Positions 1-7,886 of a stretch of DNA of 64,000 nt are shown here, piece after piece (position 1 is the stretch's first letter; each line of letters opens with the position of its first letter). Made by a program: the position numbers and the translations under genes. Origin of the DNA: JACDBZ01 sp038233215 (GTDB taxonomy: Bacteria; Chloroflexota; Limnocylindria; QHBO01); contig JBBSML010000001.1 in the NCBI GenBank assembly GCA_038233215.1, positions 142,417-206,416 of the forward strand, read 5' to 3'. The notes beneath the pieces are model-generated. The model had not been told where the DNA came from. It did not search any database and saw only the letters and a program-made list of their open reading frames with translations.

Positions 1-605
1 CGATCGCGACACCCAGCGAGGTAGCGGAGGCAACGACAACTCCTGCGCCGTCGGCCTCGGCGTCGGGATCTGCCGCTCCGAGCGCCAGCGCCGAGCCAAC
101 CGAGAGCCCCACGCCGGAGCCATTGCCTTCAGACGTCACGGCCGTGCAGCTGGAGGTGGAATCGGTCGGCATCAATCTCACGGTCAAGCAGTCGACCAAC
201 CAGGAGACCGATGGCTTTCCGCCGACCGACGCCGCCTACATCCTGCGGGCTGGCAACCAGCCGGGCCGGAACACGAACTCGTACATCTTTGCGCACGCCC
301 TCAACACGCTCTTCAAGCCGCTCTGGAACGTGCAGATCGGCGCCGAGGTGCTGATTCAGATGTCCGACGACTCGGTGCTCAGCTACATCGTGACTGAGGT
401 CCGCCCGAACGTTCCCTGCCCCGATCCCGACGCGACGGAGAACAACCCGCCGGACCCGCCGCTCGCGCTCCAGATTCACGACGACTGTGCCGAAGGCGCA
501 TTCTGGACAACGCCCACACCCTACGAGCGCCTCACCCTCCAGACGTCGCAGGGCTTCAACCGGAACTGGGGCGAGCTCGTGATCGTGGCCGAGCCCGCCA
601 CCTGA
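1..605 (+). CDS. Sortase-like exported protein, C-terminal part (5' end outside window)
   Basis: The reading frame is open to the left edge (frame beginning at base 3), so the start lies outside the window. The first 40 residues are a Pro/Ala/Ser/Thr/Glu-rich spacer of the kind that separates a membrane anchor from an extracellular domain. The rest looks like a sortase fold: YIFAHA carries the usual catalytic histidine and NRNWGELVIVA carries the C-terminal Arg strand. The strand that should read TLxTC reads LTLQTS, so the nucleophilic cysteine is a serine (codon TCG). The stop is separated by one base from the stop of the convergent MFS gene. The sortase assignment is from motifs only. A non-catalytic or altered member is the likely reading. 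Confidence 0.6.
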   Translation, partial: IATPSEVAEATTTPAPSASASGSAAPSASAEPTESPTPEPLPSDVTAVQLEVESVGINLTVKQSTNQETDGFPPTDAAYILRAGNQPGRNTNSYIFAHALNTLFKPLWNVQIGAEVLIQMSDDSVLSYIVTEVRPNVPCPDPDATENNPPDPPLALQIHDDCAEGAFWTTPTPYERLTLQTSQGFNRNWGELVIVAEPAT

Positions 606-606
606 C

Positions 607-2169
607 TCAGGCGCGCCGTCCGCGGACGAACCAGGCCGGCACGATCGCCACCAGCGTCACGCCCAGCGCGATCCCGAACACCAGCTGAAGGGCCTCCGCC
701 GATTGGCCCTGTGACCACCGCTCGAGCAGGTCGACGAGTGCGAGCGAGGCGTTGGGATCGACCCCAACGAACTCCGGCCGACCGAGGTCGCTGACCAGCG
801 CGTCACGCCGCCCCGGGTCGGCAATCAGCGCCGACAGCTCGTTGATGCGGTTCTGGCCGATCGAGGTCAGCAATGCCAGCCCGATGCTCATCCCGATGGT
901 GCGCGTGATCTGGATCATGGCGCTCGCCACGCCATAGGCACCTGCGCCAGCCGCATCGACGGCCGCCGTGGCGCGCGGTGCGACCGTCAGTCCGAAGCCA
1001 AGGCCGAAGACACCGAGATCACGTACCAGCCGATCCGGCTCGGTCCCGATCCCCCACTCGAGCGCCAGCCACAGCCCGGCCGCGCTGACCAGCACGCCTC
1101 CCAGCGTCACGATCCGCTCGCCGATGAAGCCCGTCAGCAGGCCACCGATGAGGGCACCCACCGCGATGGCAAGCGTCAGCGCCGTCAGGATGAGCGACGC
1201 GTCGACATCGCTGCCGAACAGGACGCGATTGACGAAGACCGGCCCACCGATGATCGCCGTCGCCAGCGAGTACCCGGTCAGCAGGCTGACCGCGTTCGCC
1301 GCGCTGAAGGCCGTGTTCGCGAAGAGGCGCAGGTCGACGATCGGTGAGCGCGAACGGAGCTCCAGCCACACGAATGCGGCAAACGCCGCGGCACCCAGCA
1401 GCAGGCCTCCCAGCACCAGGGGATCGGTCCATCCATTGGCACCCGAGATGGTGACGGCACCGATCCCGGCAACCAGCGCGATGGACAGCAGCCCAGCCCC
1501 GCCAAGGTCGAGCCCTGCCCGGACCCGCGGCGTCTCGATGCCGCCGGCGACGACATAGATCAGGAGCAGGGTGACGATACCGATCGGCACATTGAGGAGA
1601 AAGATCCACTGCCAGCTGGCGATGTCGAGGCCGGGGATCGGGAGGTTGAAGTTGAGGAGCACCCAGGCGCCGTATGCCGGGCCGATCGCCATGCCGATGT
1701 AGGTCGCGGCACCCTCGAGCCCCAGCGCGGCGCCTCGGGCGCGACCGCTGAACAGGTGGCTGGCCAGCGCCATCGAGAGCGGGACGAGCGCGCCGCCGCC
1801 GAAGCCCTGGATCACCCGCGAAACGATCAGCCAGGTCAACCCGTCCTCCGAGCCCGCGAAGCGCGAAATCCCTGATCCCGCGCTGCCGATGACGAACAGG
1901 AGGAGCGCAACCACGTAGAGGCGGCGGGCTCCCCACAGGTCGGCGCCGCGACCCGCGAGCGGCATGGCGACCACGTACGCCAGTAGGTAGGCGTTCACGA
2001 TCCAGCTCACGCGCGCCAGGTCCGCCCAGCCGCCGAAGTCGGCCACGATCGACGGCAGCGCGATCGCGACGACCATCAGCTCCGCGCCGCCCAGCAGGAC
2101 CCCCAGGCTCGCGAAGACGAGCGCAGCCCAGGCAGCCAGCGGATGGATCCGCAGCGTCTGATCGATCAC
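607..2169 (-). CDS. MFS drug/proton antiporter, 14-helix (DHA2) type
   Basis: A 520-residue polytopic membrane protein with about 14 hydrophobic segments. Helix 1 carries the ELMVVAIALPSI element typical of DHA2 exporters, and motif A (GRGADLWGARR) lies near residues 73-83. The family exports drugs or amphiphilic compounds using the proton gradient. The start chosen is a GTG at 2169, which overlaps the stop of the upstream permease gene as GTGA. The same frame stays open further upstream, but that part is the antisense of the permease. Third gene of a divergent ATPase-permease-MFS operon facing the ArsR-type regulator. Substrate not predictable. Confidence 0.88.
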   Translation of the reverse strand: MIDQTLRIHPLAAWAALVFASLGVLLGGAELMVVAIALPSIVADFGGWADLARVSWIVNAYLLAYVVAMPLAGRGADLWGARRLYVVALLLFVIGSAGSGISRFAGSEDGLTWLIVSRVIQGFGGGALVPLSMALASHLFSGRARGAALGLEGAATYIGMAIGPAYGAWVLLNFNLPIPGLDIASWQWIFLLNVPIGIVTLLLIYVVAGGIETPRVRAGLDLGGAGLLSIALVAGIGAVTISGANGWTDPLVLGGLLLGAAAFAAFVWLELRSRSPIVDLRLFANTAFSAANAVSLLTGYSLATAIIGGPVFVNRVLFGSDVDASLILTALTLAIAVGALIGGLLTGFIGERIVTLGGVLVSAAGLWLALEWGIGTEPDRLVRDLGVFGLGFGLTVAPRATAAVDAAGAGAYGVASAMIQITRTIGMSIGLALLTSIGQNRINELSALIADPGRRDALVSDLGRPEFVGVDPNASLALVDLLERWSQGQSAEALQLVFGIALGVTLVAIVPAWFVRGRRA

Positions 2170-2852
2170 AGGTCCGCCCGCTCCAGGGCTGCACGCGCCA
2201 TGAGCACGAGGAGGGCGGCGAATGCGAGGCTCGCGCCGCCGCCCTGCACGGCAACCGATATCGGCGCCGGCAGACGCGAGAGGTGGACCAGCGCCTCGAC
2301 CGGAAGCGCGACACGCGGGAGGGCGAACCAACCCCCCGCGATGATGAGTGCACTCGCGGCGACGGCAGCAGTGGTCGCGGCTCGCGGCCGAAGGATGACC
2401 CCGAACAGCAGCCCCAGCGCCAGCAGGGCAAGCGATCCACAGGCGATCCCACCGAACATTGCGCCGAACGCGACCGGGTCCAGGGACGTCGACGCAGTCG
2501 ACGCGGCGAGCCACCCCAGCAAACCGACGGCCGCCACTCCCAGGACCGAGACCAAGACCAGGGCAACAAACCAGCCCGCAAGGATCGTCCCGCGCGAGAT
2601 GGACCGTGTGGCGAGCCACCCGGCCCGACCCAGGACGCGGTCCCGGCTGATCGACCAGGCGGCGATCGCGGCGCCGACGATCATCGCCGCGGACACGCCG
2701 ACCGCCAGGCGCACGAGGATGGCGGGCAGCGACCCCGGAAGTAGCGACGCCGCCGCTCCCACGGCAACATACCCGGTGAGCAACAGGAGGAGGCGAAAGC
2801 TGATCCATAGCTCACGCATGGCAAGCCCGACGACGACCCCCGTCTGGCTCAC
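2166..2852 (-). CDS. ABC-type membrane permease subunit (putative)
   Basis: About 228 residues with six or so hydrophobic helices and short polar loops, in the size range of ABC-2 type or CcmB-like permeases. The start is taken as the GTG at 2852 in a GTGA overlap with the ATPase stop, the same coupling used by the next gene. An internal ATG at 2819 (MRELW) is the alternative. It lies between an ABC ATPase-like gene and an MFS exporter, so it probably forms the membrane part of that ABC system. No specific subfamily signature was recognised. Confidence 0.7.
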   Translation of the reverse strand: MSQTGVVVGLAMRELWISFRLLLLLTGYVAVGAAASLLPGSLPAILVRLAVGVSAAMIVGAAIAAWSISRDRVLGRAGWLATRSISRGTILAGWFVALVLVSVLGVAAVGLLGWLAASTASTSLDPVAFGAMFGGIACGSLALLALGLLFGVILRPRAATTAAVAASALIIAGGWFALPRVALPVEALVHLSRLPAPISVAVQGGGASLAFAALLVLMARAALERADL

Positions 2853-3664
2853 TCCGGAACCGCTCGGCGAAGGCGGCGCTCCGCCGCCTTCAGCGCCGCC
2901 AGCTGCGCGATCCCGGCGTGGCTCAGCGGCAAGCCAGCCTGATCGAGGTCCCCGACCGGTGCGATGAGCTCCACGCGACCGTTCCGCAGGTACGCAACGT
3001 GCGCGACGAGCCCCAGCTCGCTGCCGGGATCCCGACTCGCCAGCAGGATGGTCAGCCGCCGGCCGGGGATCCGCAACAGGCGATCTCGTTCGGTCGCCTC
3101 GATCGCCCGCAGCGGCTCGTCGAGCAGCAGGACCTCGGGCTCGGCGATCAGCACCGACGCCAGGCCCGTCCGCTGCTCCAGCTCCGGACCTCCGCGGCTG
3201 ACCGCCCGCTCGGCCATCGCGGGAGTGATCCCGGTCCACCTGAGCGCCCGGTCGATTCGTCGCGCCCGTTCGTCGTGCGAAAGGCCCAGCAGCCCAGCGG
3301 CCAGGTGCAGCGCCTCGAGCGGTGTCATCCAGCTGTGCAGGCCGGATTCGGGTCCCAGGTAAGCCATGCGCCGGCCCCACCCGGTGACGGTCGGATCGGT
3401 CGAACCGGCAATGCGAACCTCGCCACGGTCAGCCCGTGACAATCCGGCGAGCACTCGCAGCAACGTGGATGCGGTCGTGTCGGGTTCGGAGACGACCAAC
3501 AGCCGAGCGCCCACCGGGACCGAGAGCGAACACCGGTCCAGCGCTCGGCCACGTCGCAGATCCGTGCATGACACGGCGGACGGACGCAGGACGCGGAGGG
3601 ACGGCGCGCTCCACAACGCGTCCGGGGTCGAACTCGTCAGCGACGCACCTCCTGTTGCCGGCAT
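2849..3664 (-). CDS. ABC transporter ATPase-like protein with degenerate Walker A
   Basis: 271 residues with the overall order of an ABC ATPase. A clear Walker B (EVLLLDEPL) follows a poor signature segment (SRGGPELEQR). The Walker A position (residues about 59-67) reads SEPDTTAST instead of GxxGxGKST, so the phosphate-binding lysine and glycines are missing. The switch region reads LLASRDP without the usual histidine. Flanking hydrophobic strands (RLLVV, TLLRVLAG) are conserved, which argues against a frameshift. Start ATG at 3664, about 106 bases from the divergent regulator. It either does not hydrolyse ATP or works with a partner. Coupled to the permease through GTGA. Confidence 0.72.
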   Translation of the reverse strand: MPATGGASLTSSTPDALWSAPSLRVLRPSAVSCTDLRRGRALDRCSLSVPVGARLLVVSEPDTTASTLLRVLAGLSRADRGEVRIAGSTDPTVTGWGRRMAYLGPESGLHSWMTPLEALHLAAGLLGLSHDERARRIDRALRWTGITPAMAERAVSRGGPELEQRTGLASVLIAEPEVLLLDEPLRAIEATERDRLLRIPGRRLTILLASRDPGSELGLVAHVAYLRNGRVELIAPVGDLDQAGLPLSHAGIAQLAALKAAERRLRRAVPE

Positions 3665-3697
3665 CGAGACCGGTCGGGCGCCGATGCTAGCACGGGG

Positions 3698-3741
3698 TTG
3701 ACGGACCGATCGCTCAGTCGATATCATAAGCCATTGCTTAT
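3698..3741 (+). promoter_or_regulatory. Promoter and inverted-repeat operator between ABC cluster and ArsR gene
   Basis: TTGACG (3698-3703) and TATCAT (3722-3727) are separated by 18 bases and suit a sigma-70-type promoter for the ArsR-family gene starting at 3771. A perfect inverted repeat, ATAAGC-catt-GCTTAT (3726-3741), overlaps the -10 element and the expected transcription start. Its size and AT-rich arms fit an ArsR/SmtB-type operator. In the 106-base divergent gap it could control both directions. Confidence 0.62.
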
Positions 3742-3770
3742 ATAAACCCGCATTTGATAAAGAAGCGCTT

Positions 3771-4133
3771 GTGATCCCATCTTCCCCCGAGAGCGCGGCC
3801 GAGCGCGACCTGCGACGCCTCCGCACGCTATACCGCGCCCTGGGGGATGAGACGCGTCTGCGGATCATCGGCCTCATGGCAGAGATCGGGCCGCTGCCGG
3901 TACGTGAGCTGTCGGCCCGCATCGGCCTTTCCCAGCCGCTCATCAGCTGGCACCTGCGCATCCTGCGCCTGGCCGGCATCATCGATACGCAGCGCCAGGG
4001 TCGAGAGGTGATCTGTCGTCTGCGGACAGCCGCCTTCGAGGAGCTGCATGACGCCGAGGGTCGGCTCGTCGGCGGTACGGCCGGGGTTGCGGGTGCCGCC
4101 GGCGCGCCGGGAACGGTGCCTGATGTCAGCTAG
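3771..4133 (+). CDS. ArsR-family winged-helix transcriptional regulator
   Basis: 120 residues with a typical ArsR HTH: ALGDETRLRIIGLM, then VRELSARIGLSQPLISWHLRILRLAGII, then a beta wing (RQGREVICRL). The canonical metal-binding ELCVCDL box on the recognition helix is absent, so metal sensing is not indicated. GTG start at 3771. The C-terminus is Gly/Ala rich. The last 11 bases overlap the phosphatidyltransferase gene, so the regulator is likely part of the lipid operon and may autoregulate through the inverted repeat at 3726-3741. It may also repress the divergent transporter genes. Confidence 0.88.
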   Translation: MIPSSPESAAERDLRRLRTLYRALGDETRLRIIGLMAEIGPLPVRELSARIGLSQPLISWHLRILRLAGIIDTQRQGREVICRLRTAAFEELHDAEGRLVGGTAGVAGAAGAPGTVPDVS

Positions 4134-4797
4134 CCGCGATCACGCGCACGACCTGCGGCGCGGAGCGTCGGTGGTGCCGGCCAGGATCAAGGAATCGGCG
4201 CGCAGCATCCTCGTCCCCGTCGTGAGACTGGCCATGGCGCTGCACCTCACCCCGAACACGATCACCGTCATTGGCCTCCTCATCACCGTGGCCGCTGCGG
4301 GGCTGGTCGCCGGTGGCTGGCTCCTGATCGGGGCCGCGGTGTTGAGCGCGGGCTCCCTGCTCGACGCGGTCGACGGCGCACTGGCCCGGGCACAGGGCGG
4401 CGAGACCGCCTTCGGTAGCTTCCTCGACTCGACCCTCGACCGGGCGAGCGAGGCGATCCTGTATGTCGGCATCGCGGCCTGGCTGTTCAGCGCACTCGAG
4501 CGGCCGATGCTGCCGGTCCTCGCGGTCCTCGTGGCGCTGACCGGCTCATTTCTGGTCAGCTACGCTCGGGCGCGCGCCGAGGGAATCGGCCTGTCGGCCA
4601 GCGTCGGCCTTGCTCCCCGGACGGAGCGGCTCGTCCTCATCATCGCCGGCGTCGCGCTGGCGGGCCTCGGCTTCACGCCGGTCCTCATCGGCATTCTGTT
4701 CCTGATCGCCGCCCTCACCATCGTGACGGTCATCCAGCGCATCTGGCATGTCTGGCGTCTCAGCCAGGGTGCCGTACCCCATACCAAGGAGAACTGA
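4123..4797 (+). CDS. pgsA1: CDP-alcohol phosphatidyltransferase, probable phosphatidylinositol phosphate synthase
   Basis: 224 residues, about six transmembrane helices. The CDP-alcohol phosphotransferase motif D-x2-DG-x2-AR-x8-G-x3-D-x3-D is complete (DAVDGALAR then GSFLDSTLD). Downstream, SYARARAEGIGL and a T/P-E-R-L motif followed by IQRIWHVW recall the mycobacterial PIP synthase PgsA1, which joins CDP-diacylglycerol to inositol 1-phosphate. The very next gene makes inositol 3-phosphate, the same compound as D-inositol 1-phosphate in the other numbering, which supports this substrate. ATG at 4123 overlaps the regulator gene by 11 bases. A PGP synthase role is less likely in this context. 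Confidence 0.82.
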   Translation: MSASRDHAHDLRRGASVVPARIKESARSILVPVVRLAMALHLTPNTITVIGLLITVAAAGLVAGGWLLIGAAVLSAGSLLDAVDGALARAQGGETAFGSFLDSTLDRASEAILYVGIAAWLFSALERPMLPVLAVLVALTGSFLVSYARARAEGIGLSASVGLAPRTERLVLIIAGVALAGLGFTPVLIGILFLIAALTIVTVIQRIWHVWRLSQGAVPHTKEN

Positions 4798-4803
4798 AAC
4801 AGC

Positions 4804-6030
4804 GTGGCTTCGAAGAACGGCAAGACCGCCAGCAATGGTCATCGGTCAGGCGACGGCAACGTCCGGGTCGCCATCGTCGGCGTCGGCAACTGCGCAAGCA
4901 GCCTGGTCCAGGGCCGCTATCACTACGCCGATGCCAACGAGACGGACTTCATTCCGGGCCTGATGCACGTCAACTTGGGCGGATACCACGTCCGCGACAT
5001 CGAGTTCGTGGCAGCCTTCGACATCGACCGCAACAAGGTCGGCAAGGATCTGTCGGAGGCAATCTTCAGCGAGCCGAACAACACATTTACGTTCAGCCAG
5101 GTCCCGCAGCTCAACGTGCCTGTCGAGCGCGGCATGACGCACGATGGCCTTGGCAAGTACCTCTCCGAGATCATCGAGAAGGCGCCCGGCCCGACGGCCG
5201 ACATCGTGCGAATCCTGAAGGATCGCGAGGTCGACGTCATGGTCAGCTATCTGCCGGTCGGGTCCGAGCAGGCGACAAAATGGTACGCCGAACAGGCGAT
5301 CCAGGCAGGAGTCGCCTTCGTCAACGCGATCCCGGTCTTCATCGGCCGCGAGCCGTACTGGCAACGCCGCTTCGCCGAAGCCGGTCTGCCGATCATCGGC
5401 GACGACATCAAGTCGCAGGTGGGCGCGACCATCACGCACCGGGTCCTGACACGGCTCTTCATGGACCGCGGCGTGAAGATCGACCGCACGTACCAGCTGA
5501 ACTTCGGCGGCAACACTGATTTCCTGAACATGCTCGAACGCGAGCGTCTCGAGTCGAAGAAGGTCAGCAAGACGAACGCGGTGACCTCGATGATGGACTA
5601 CGAGATCGCGGGCGGGGACATCCACGTCGGCCCGTCGGACTACGTGCCGTGGCTGGAGGACCGCAAGTGGTGCCATATCCGGATGGAGGGCACGACCTAC
5701 GGCGACGTTCCGCTCAACTTGGAGCTCAAGCTCGAGGTGTGGGACTCTCCGAACTCTGCGGGCGTCATCACCGATGCCATTCGCTGCGCCAAGCTGGGAC
5801 TTGATCGCGGCCTGGCCGGCACGCTGGTGGCGCCGAGCGCGTACTTCATGAAGTCGCCGCCGATGCAGATCCACGACGACATCGCCCACAATCGGGTCGA
5901 GGACTTCATCCGCGGCGACGACAGCGAGACGCTCGTCGGCACCGAGAAGGTCTCCAGACGGACGACGAAGAAGGTCGCGGCGGCCAACACGAAGGTAAAG
6001 GCGAGGGCCGCGGCGGCCGAAGTCGCGTAG
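4804..6030 (+). CDS. ino1: Inositol-3-phosphate synthase
   Basis: 408 residues. The Rossmann glycine motif VAIVGVGNCASSLVQG starts near residue 22. VSYLPVGSE, GDDIKSQVGATITHR, NFGGNTDFLNM, LESKKVSKT and LEVWDSPNSAGV are hallmarks of NAD-dependent myo-inositol-1-phosphate synthase of the actinobacterial type. It converts glucose 6-phosphate to inositol 3-phosphate, the head group for the preceding phosphatidyltransferase. GTG start at 4804, six bases after the previous stop. The last 25 residues are a Lys/Ala-rich tail. Confidence 0.94.
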   Translation: MASKNGKTASNGHRSGDGNVRVAIVGVGNCASSLVQGRYHYADANETDFIPGLMHVNLGGYHVRDIEFVAAFDIDRNKVGKDLSEAIFSEPNNTFTFSQVPQLNVPVERGMTHDGLGKYLSEIIEKAPGPTADIVRILKDREVDVMVSYLPVGSEQATKWYAEQAIQAGVAFVNAIPVFIGREPYWQRRFAEAGLPIIGDDIKSQVGATITHRVLTRLFMDRGVKIDRTYQLNFGGNTDFLNMLERERLESKKVSKTNAVTSMMDYEIAGGDIHVGPSDYVPWLEDRKWCHIRMEGTTYGDVPLNLELKLEVWDSPNSAGVITDAIRCAKLGLDRGLAGTLVAPSAYFMKSPPMQIHDDIAHNRVEDFIRGDDSETLVGTEKVSRRTTKKVAAANTKVKARAAAAEVA

Positions 6031-6039
6031 GATCGGTCC

Positions 6040-7014
6040 ATGGTTGCGATCGCGGGCGCCCAACCGCGCGAGCGGCGGCGTGAGCTGCTGATCTACTGGC
6101 TCTACCGCGCGGCCGAGCGGGTCATCAACGCGCTGCCGCGCTGGGTCGTCCTGCCGGCTGCGGCGGCGGTCGGCAACGTCGCGTACGACCTGGCGGGGCC
6201 AAAGGGCCGGCTGACACGAGAGAACCTGGCAAGGCCGATGGGCCTGCCGGCTGACGATCCGCGCGTCGCCGCGGCCGCGCGGCGCGCGTTCCAAAACTAC
6301 GCGAAGTATCTCGTCGACATGATGCGCATCGGTGAGCTCACTTCGAGGTCTGCGGCGCGCATCGTGCGGATCGAGAATCCCGAGATGCTCGACGAGGTGC
6401 GGCGCATCGGTCATGGAGTGATCTCGTGCACCGTCCATGTCGGTGGGATGGACTTCATCGGTCCGGCACTCAAGCTCATCAACGAGGCGATGCACGTCGT
6501 CGCCGATGACACGACCTACGGCCGCCTGTATGAGCACATGAAGGCGGCAAGGGGGCGGCAGCACATCTTCCTGATCGGGTGGCGCAACCTCCGCGGCCTG
6601 TTCAGGGCGTTGCGGAACAAGCAGAACCTCGTCCTGTTCTGTGATGGCGGCTACCGCCGCGGCGATGTACCCGTCGAGTTCTGCGGCGAGGCGACCACGT
6701 TCCCCCTCGGCCCAGCTACGCTGGCCGCCAAGACGGGGGCACCCCTCATGCCCGTCGCCTGCCGTCGAATCCGGGGGGACCGATTCGTTGCCCGCGGCCT
6801 TCCCCTCGTCCGTTGCGAGAGTGATGAGCCGGCTGAAATCCACCGGGCAACCCAGGCCGTCGCTGATGCCCTCGGAGGCGTGATTCGCGAGGATCCCGGC
6901 CAGTGGTACATGTTCAGGCCCGTCTGGCCACAGACCGATGACGACCGTGCACACGCCGTCGCGTCCCTTGCGGCCGCTCGGCTCGGCAAGGACTGGACGA
7001 AGATTCCCGCGTGA
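6040..7014 (+). CDS. LPLAT-family acyltransferase (HtrB/PatA-like), first copy
   Basis: 324 residues with the lysophospholipid acyltransferase fold of the lauroyl/PIM acyltransferase group. The catalytic HX4D motif is HVGGMD, in a segment that starts GVISCTVHVGG. LVLFCDGGYRRGDVPVEF and PLGPATLAAKTGAPLMPVA are the usual substrate-pocket strands, and the C-terminal W(Y/W)xxF..WP element is QWYMFRPVWP. It probably acylates an inositol glycolipid or its precursor at the inner membrane face. The gene ends in an overlap with a second, different acyltransferase gene. Confidence 0.82.
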   Translation: MVAIAGAQPRERRRELLIYWLYRAAERVINALPRWVVLPAAAAVGNVAYDLAGPKGRLTRENLARPMGLPADDPRVAAAARRAFQNYAKYLVDMMRIGELTSRSAARIVRIENPEMLDEVRRIGHGVISCTVHVGGMDFIGPALKLINEAMHVVADDTTYGRLYEHMKAARGRQHIFLIGWRNLRGLFRALRNKQNLVLFCDGGYRRGDVPVEFCGEATTFPLGPATLAAKTGAPLMPVACRRIRGDRFVARGLPLVRCESDEPAEIHRATQAVADALGGVIREDPGQWYMFRPVWPQTDDDRAHAVASLAAARLGKDWTKIPA

Positions 7015-7886
7015 TGCTCCGCCTTGCGCTCGAGACCGCGGATCGCATCGTCGCCGCATTGCCATCGCGCGCGGCGTACGCACTCGCCGACCTCGCCGGA
7101 GACGCGTGGCATCGCCTGGCACCCGCACGTCGCCGGCTGGTCGCTGCCAACTTGGCCCGCGTCTGTGCCGCGACGGCCCGTCCCACGAGCGGGCGTCCGT
7201 TCCGCGACCTGGTGCGCGCGGCCTTCCGGAACCACGCGCGCTACTACGTCGAGCTGCTTCGGGCCCCGCATTACCCGGCCGACCGCATCGACGAGATCGT
7301 GGAGGTCCCGGGCTGGGATGCCATCTCCATGGTGCTGCGTGCCGGGCCTGGGGTGCTGATCGGCTCGCATCTCGGCAACTTCGAGCCGTTCGGAGTCTTC
7401 GTCGCAGCGCGTGGCATCCATCCGCTCTCACCGGTCGAAGAGATCAAGCCGCGCGCCCTGTTCGACTTCCTCACCGCGCGCCGGGGGGGAGCCAGCGTCG
7501 AGCTGGTGCCTCTCAGCCGGGCACGGCGTGCCTTACCCGCGAAACTCCGCGCCGGCGGCACAGTCGGCATCATCGGCGATCGTGACCTCGCCGGGGATGG
7601 CCACCCGGTAATGATGTTCGGCCATCCGACCACGGTGCCGCTGGGACCAGCTTCGTTGGTCGTCAACTACCGCGCGGCGGTCATGGTCGGTCGCTGCCTG
7701 CGCATCGGTCCCGACCGTTTCCGCGTGGAGGCCGAGCTGCTCCCGGTGCCCTCCACCGGCGACCGCCGCGCCGACACGGCGACATTGGCGACCTCGATCG
7801 CTGCACGCATGGAACGCGATATCGGTGAGGCGCCCGAGCAATGGTGGGGCTCGTTCCAGCCCTACTGGCCGGACCTGCGCGCATGA
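7011..7886 (+). CDS. LPLAT-family acyltransferase (HtrB/PatA-like), second copy
   Basis: 291 residues, same family as the preceding gene but clearly diverged. The catalytic motif is HX4E (SHLGNFE) rather than HX4D. Other conserved parts are GIIGDRDLAGDGHPVMMFG, TTVPLGPASLVVNY and the C-terminal QWWGSFQPYWPD. Mycobacterial PatA, which acylates the mannose of PIM1/PIM2, belongs to this family. The GTG at 7011 and the ATG at 7014 are both possible starts, and both overlap the previous stop. The stop overlaps the PHP gene as ATGA. Confidence 0.82.
   Translation: MMLRLALETADRIVAALPSRAAYALADLAGDAWHRLAPARRRLVAANLARVCAATARPTSGRPFRDLVRAAFRNHARYYVELLRAPHYPADRIDEIVEVPGWDAISMVLRAGPGVLIGSHLGNFEPFGVFVAARGIHPLSPVEEIKPRALFDFLTARRGGASVELVPLSRARRALPAKLRAGGTVGIIGDRDLAGDGHPVMMFGHPTTVPLGPASLVVNYRAAVMVGRCLRIGPDRFRVEAELLPVPSTGDRRADTATLATSIAARMERDIGEAPEQWWGSFQPYWPDLRA

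Noticed and set aside
2170..2808. A long N-terminal extension of the MFS reading frame
   Set aside because: It lies antisense-frame to the permease gene, has Arg/Gly-rich shadow composition, and the GTG at 2169 coupled to the permease stop explains the start.
4846..7431. A minus-strand open frame of 861 codons opposite ino1 and the acyltransferases
   Set aside because: Arg/Ala/Asp-rich with no recognisable motif; it mirrors three well-supported plus-strand genes in high-GC DNA.
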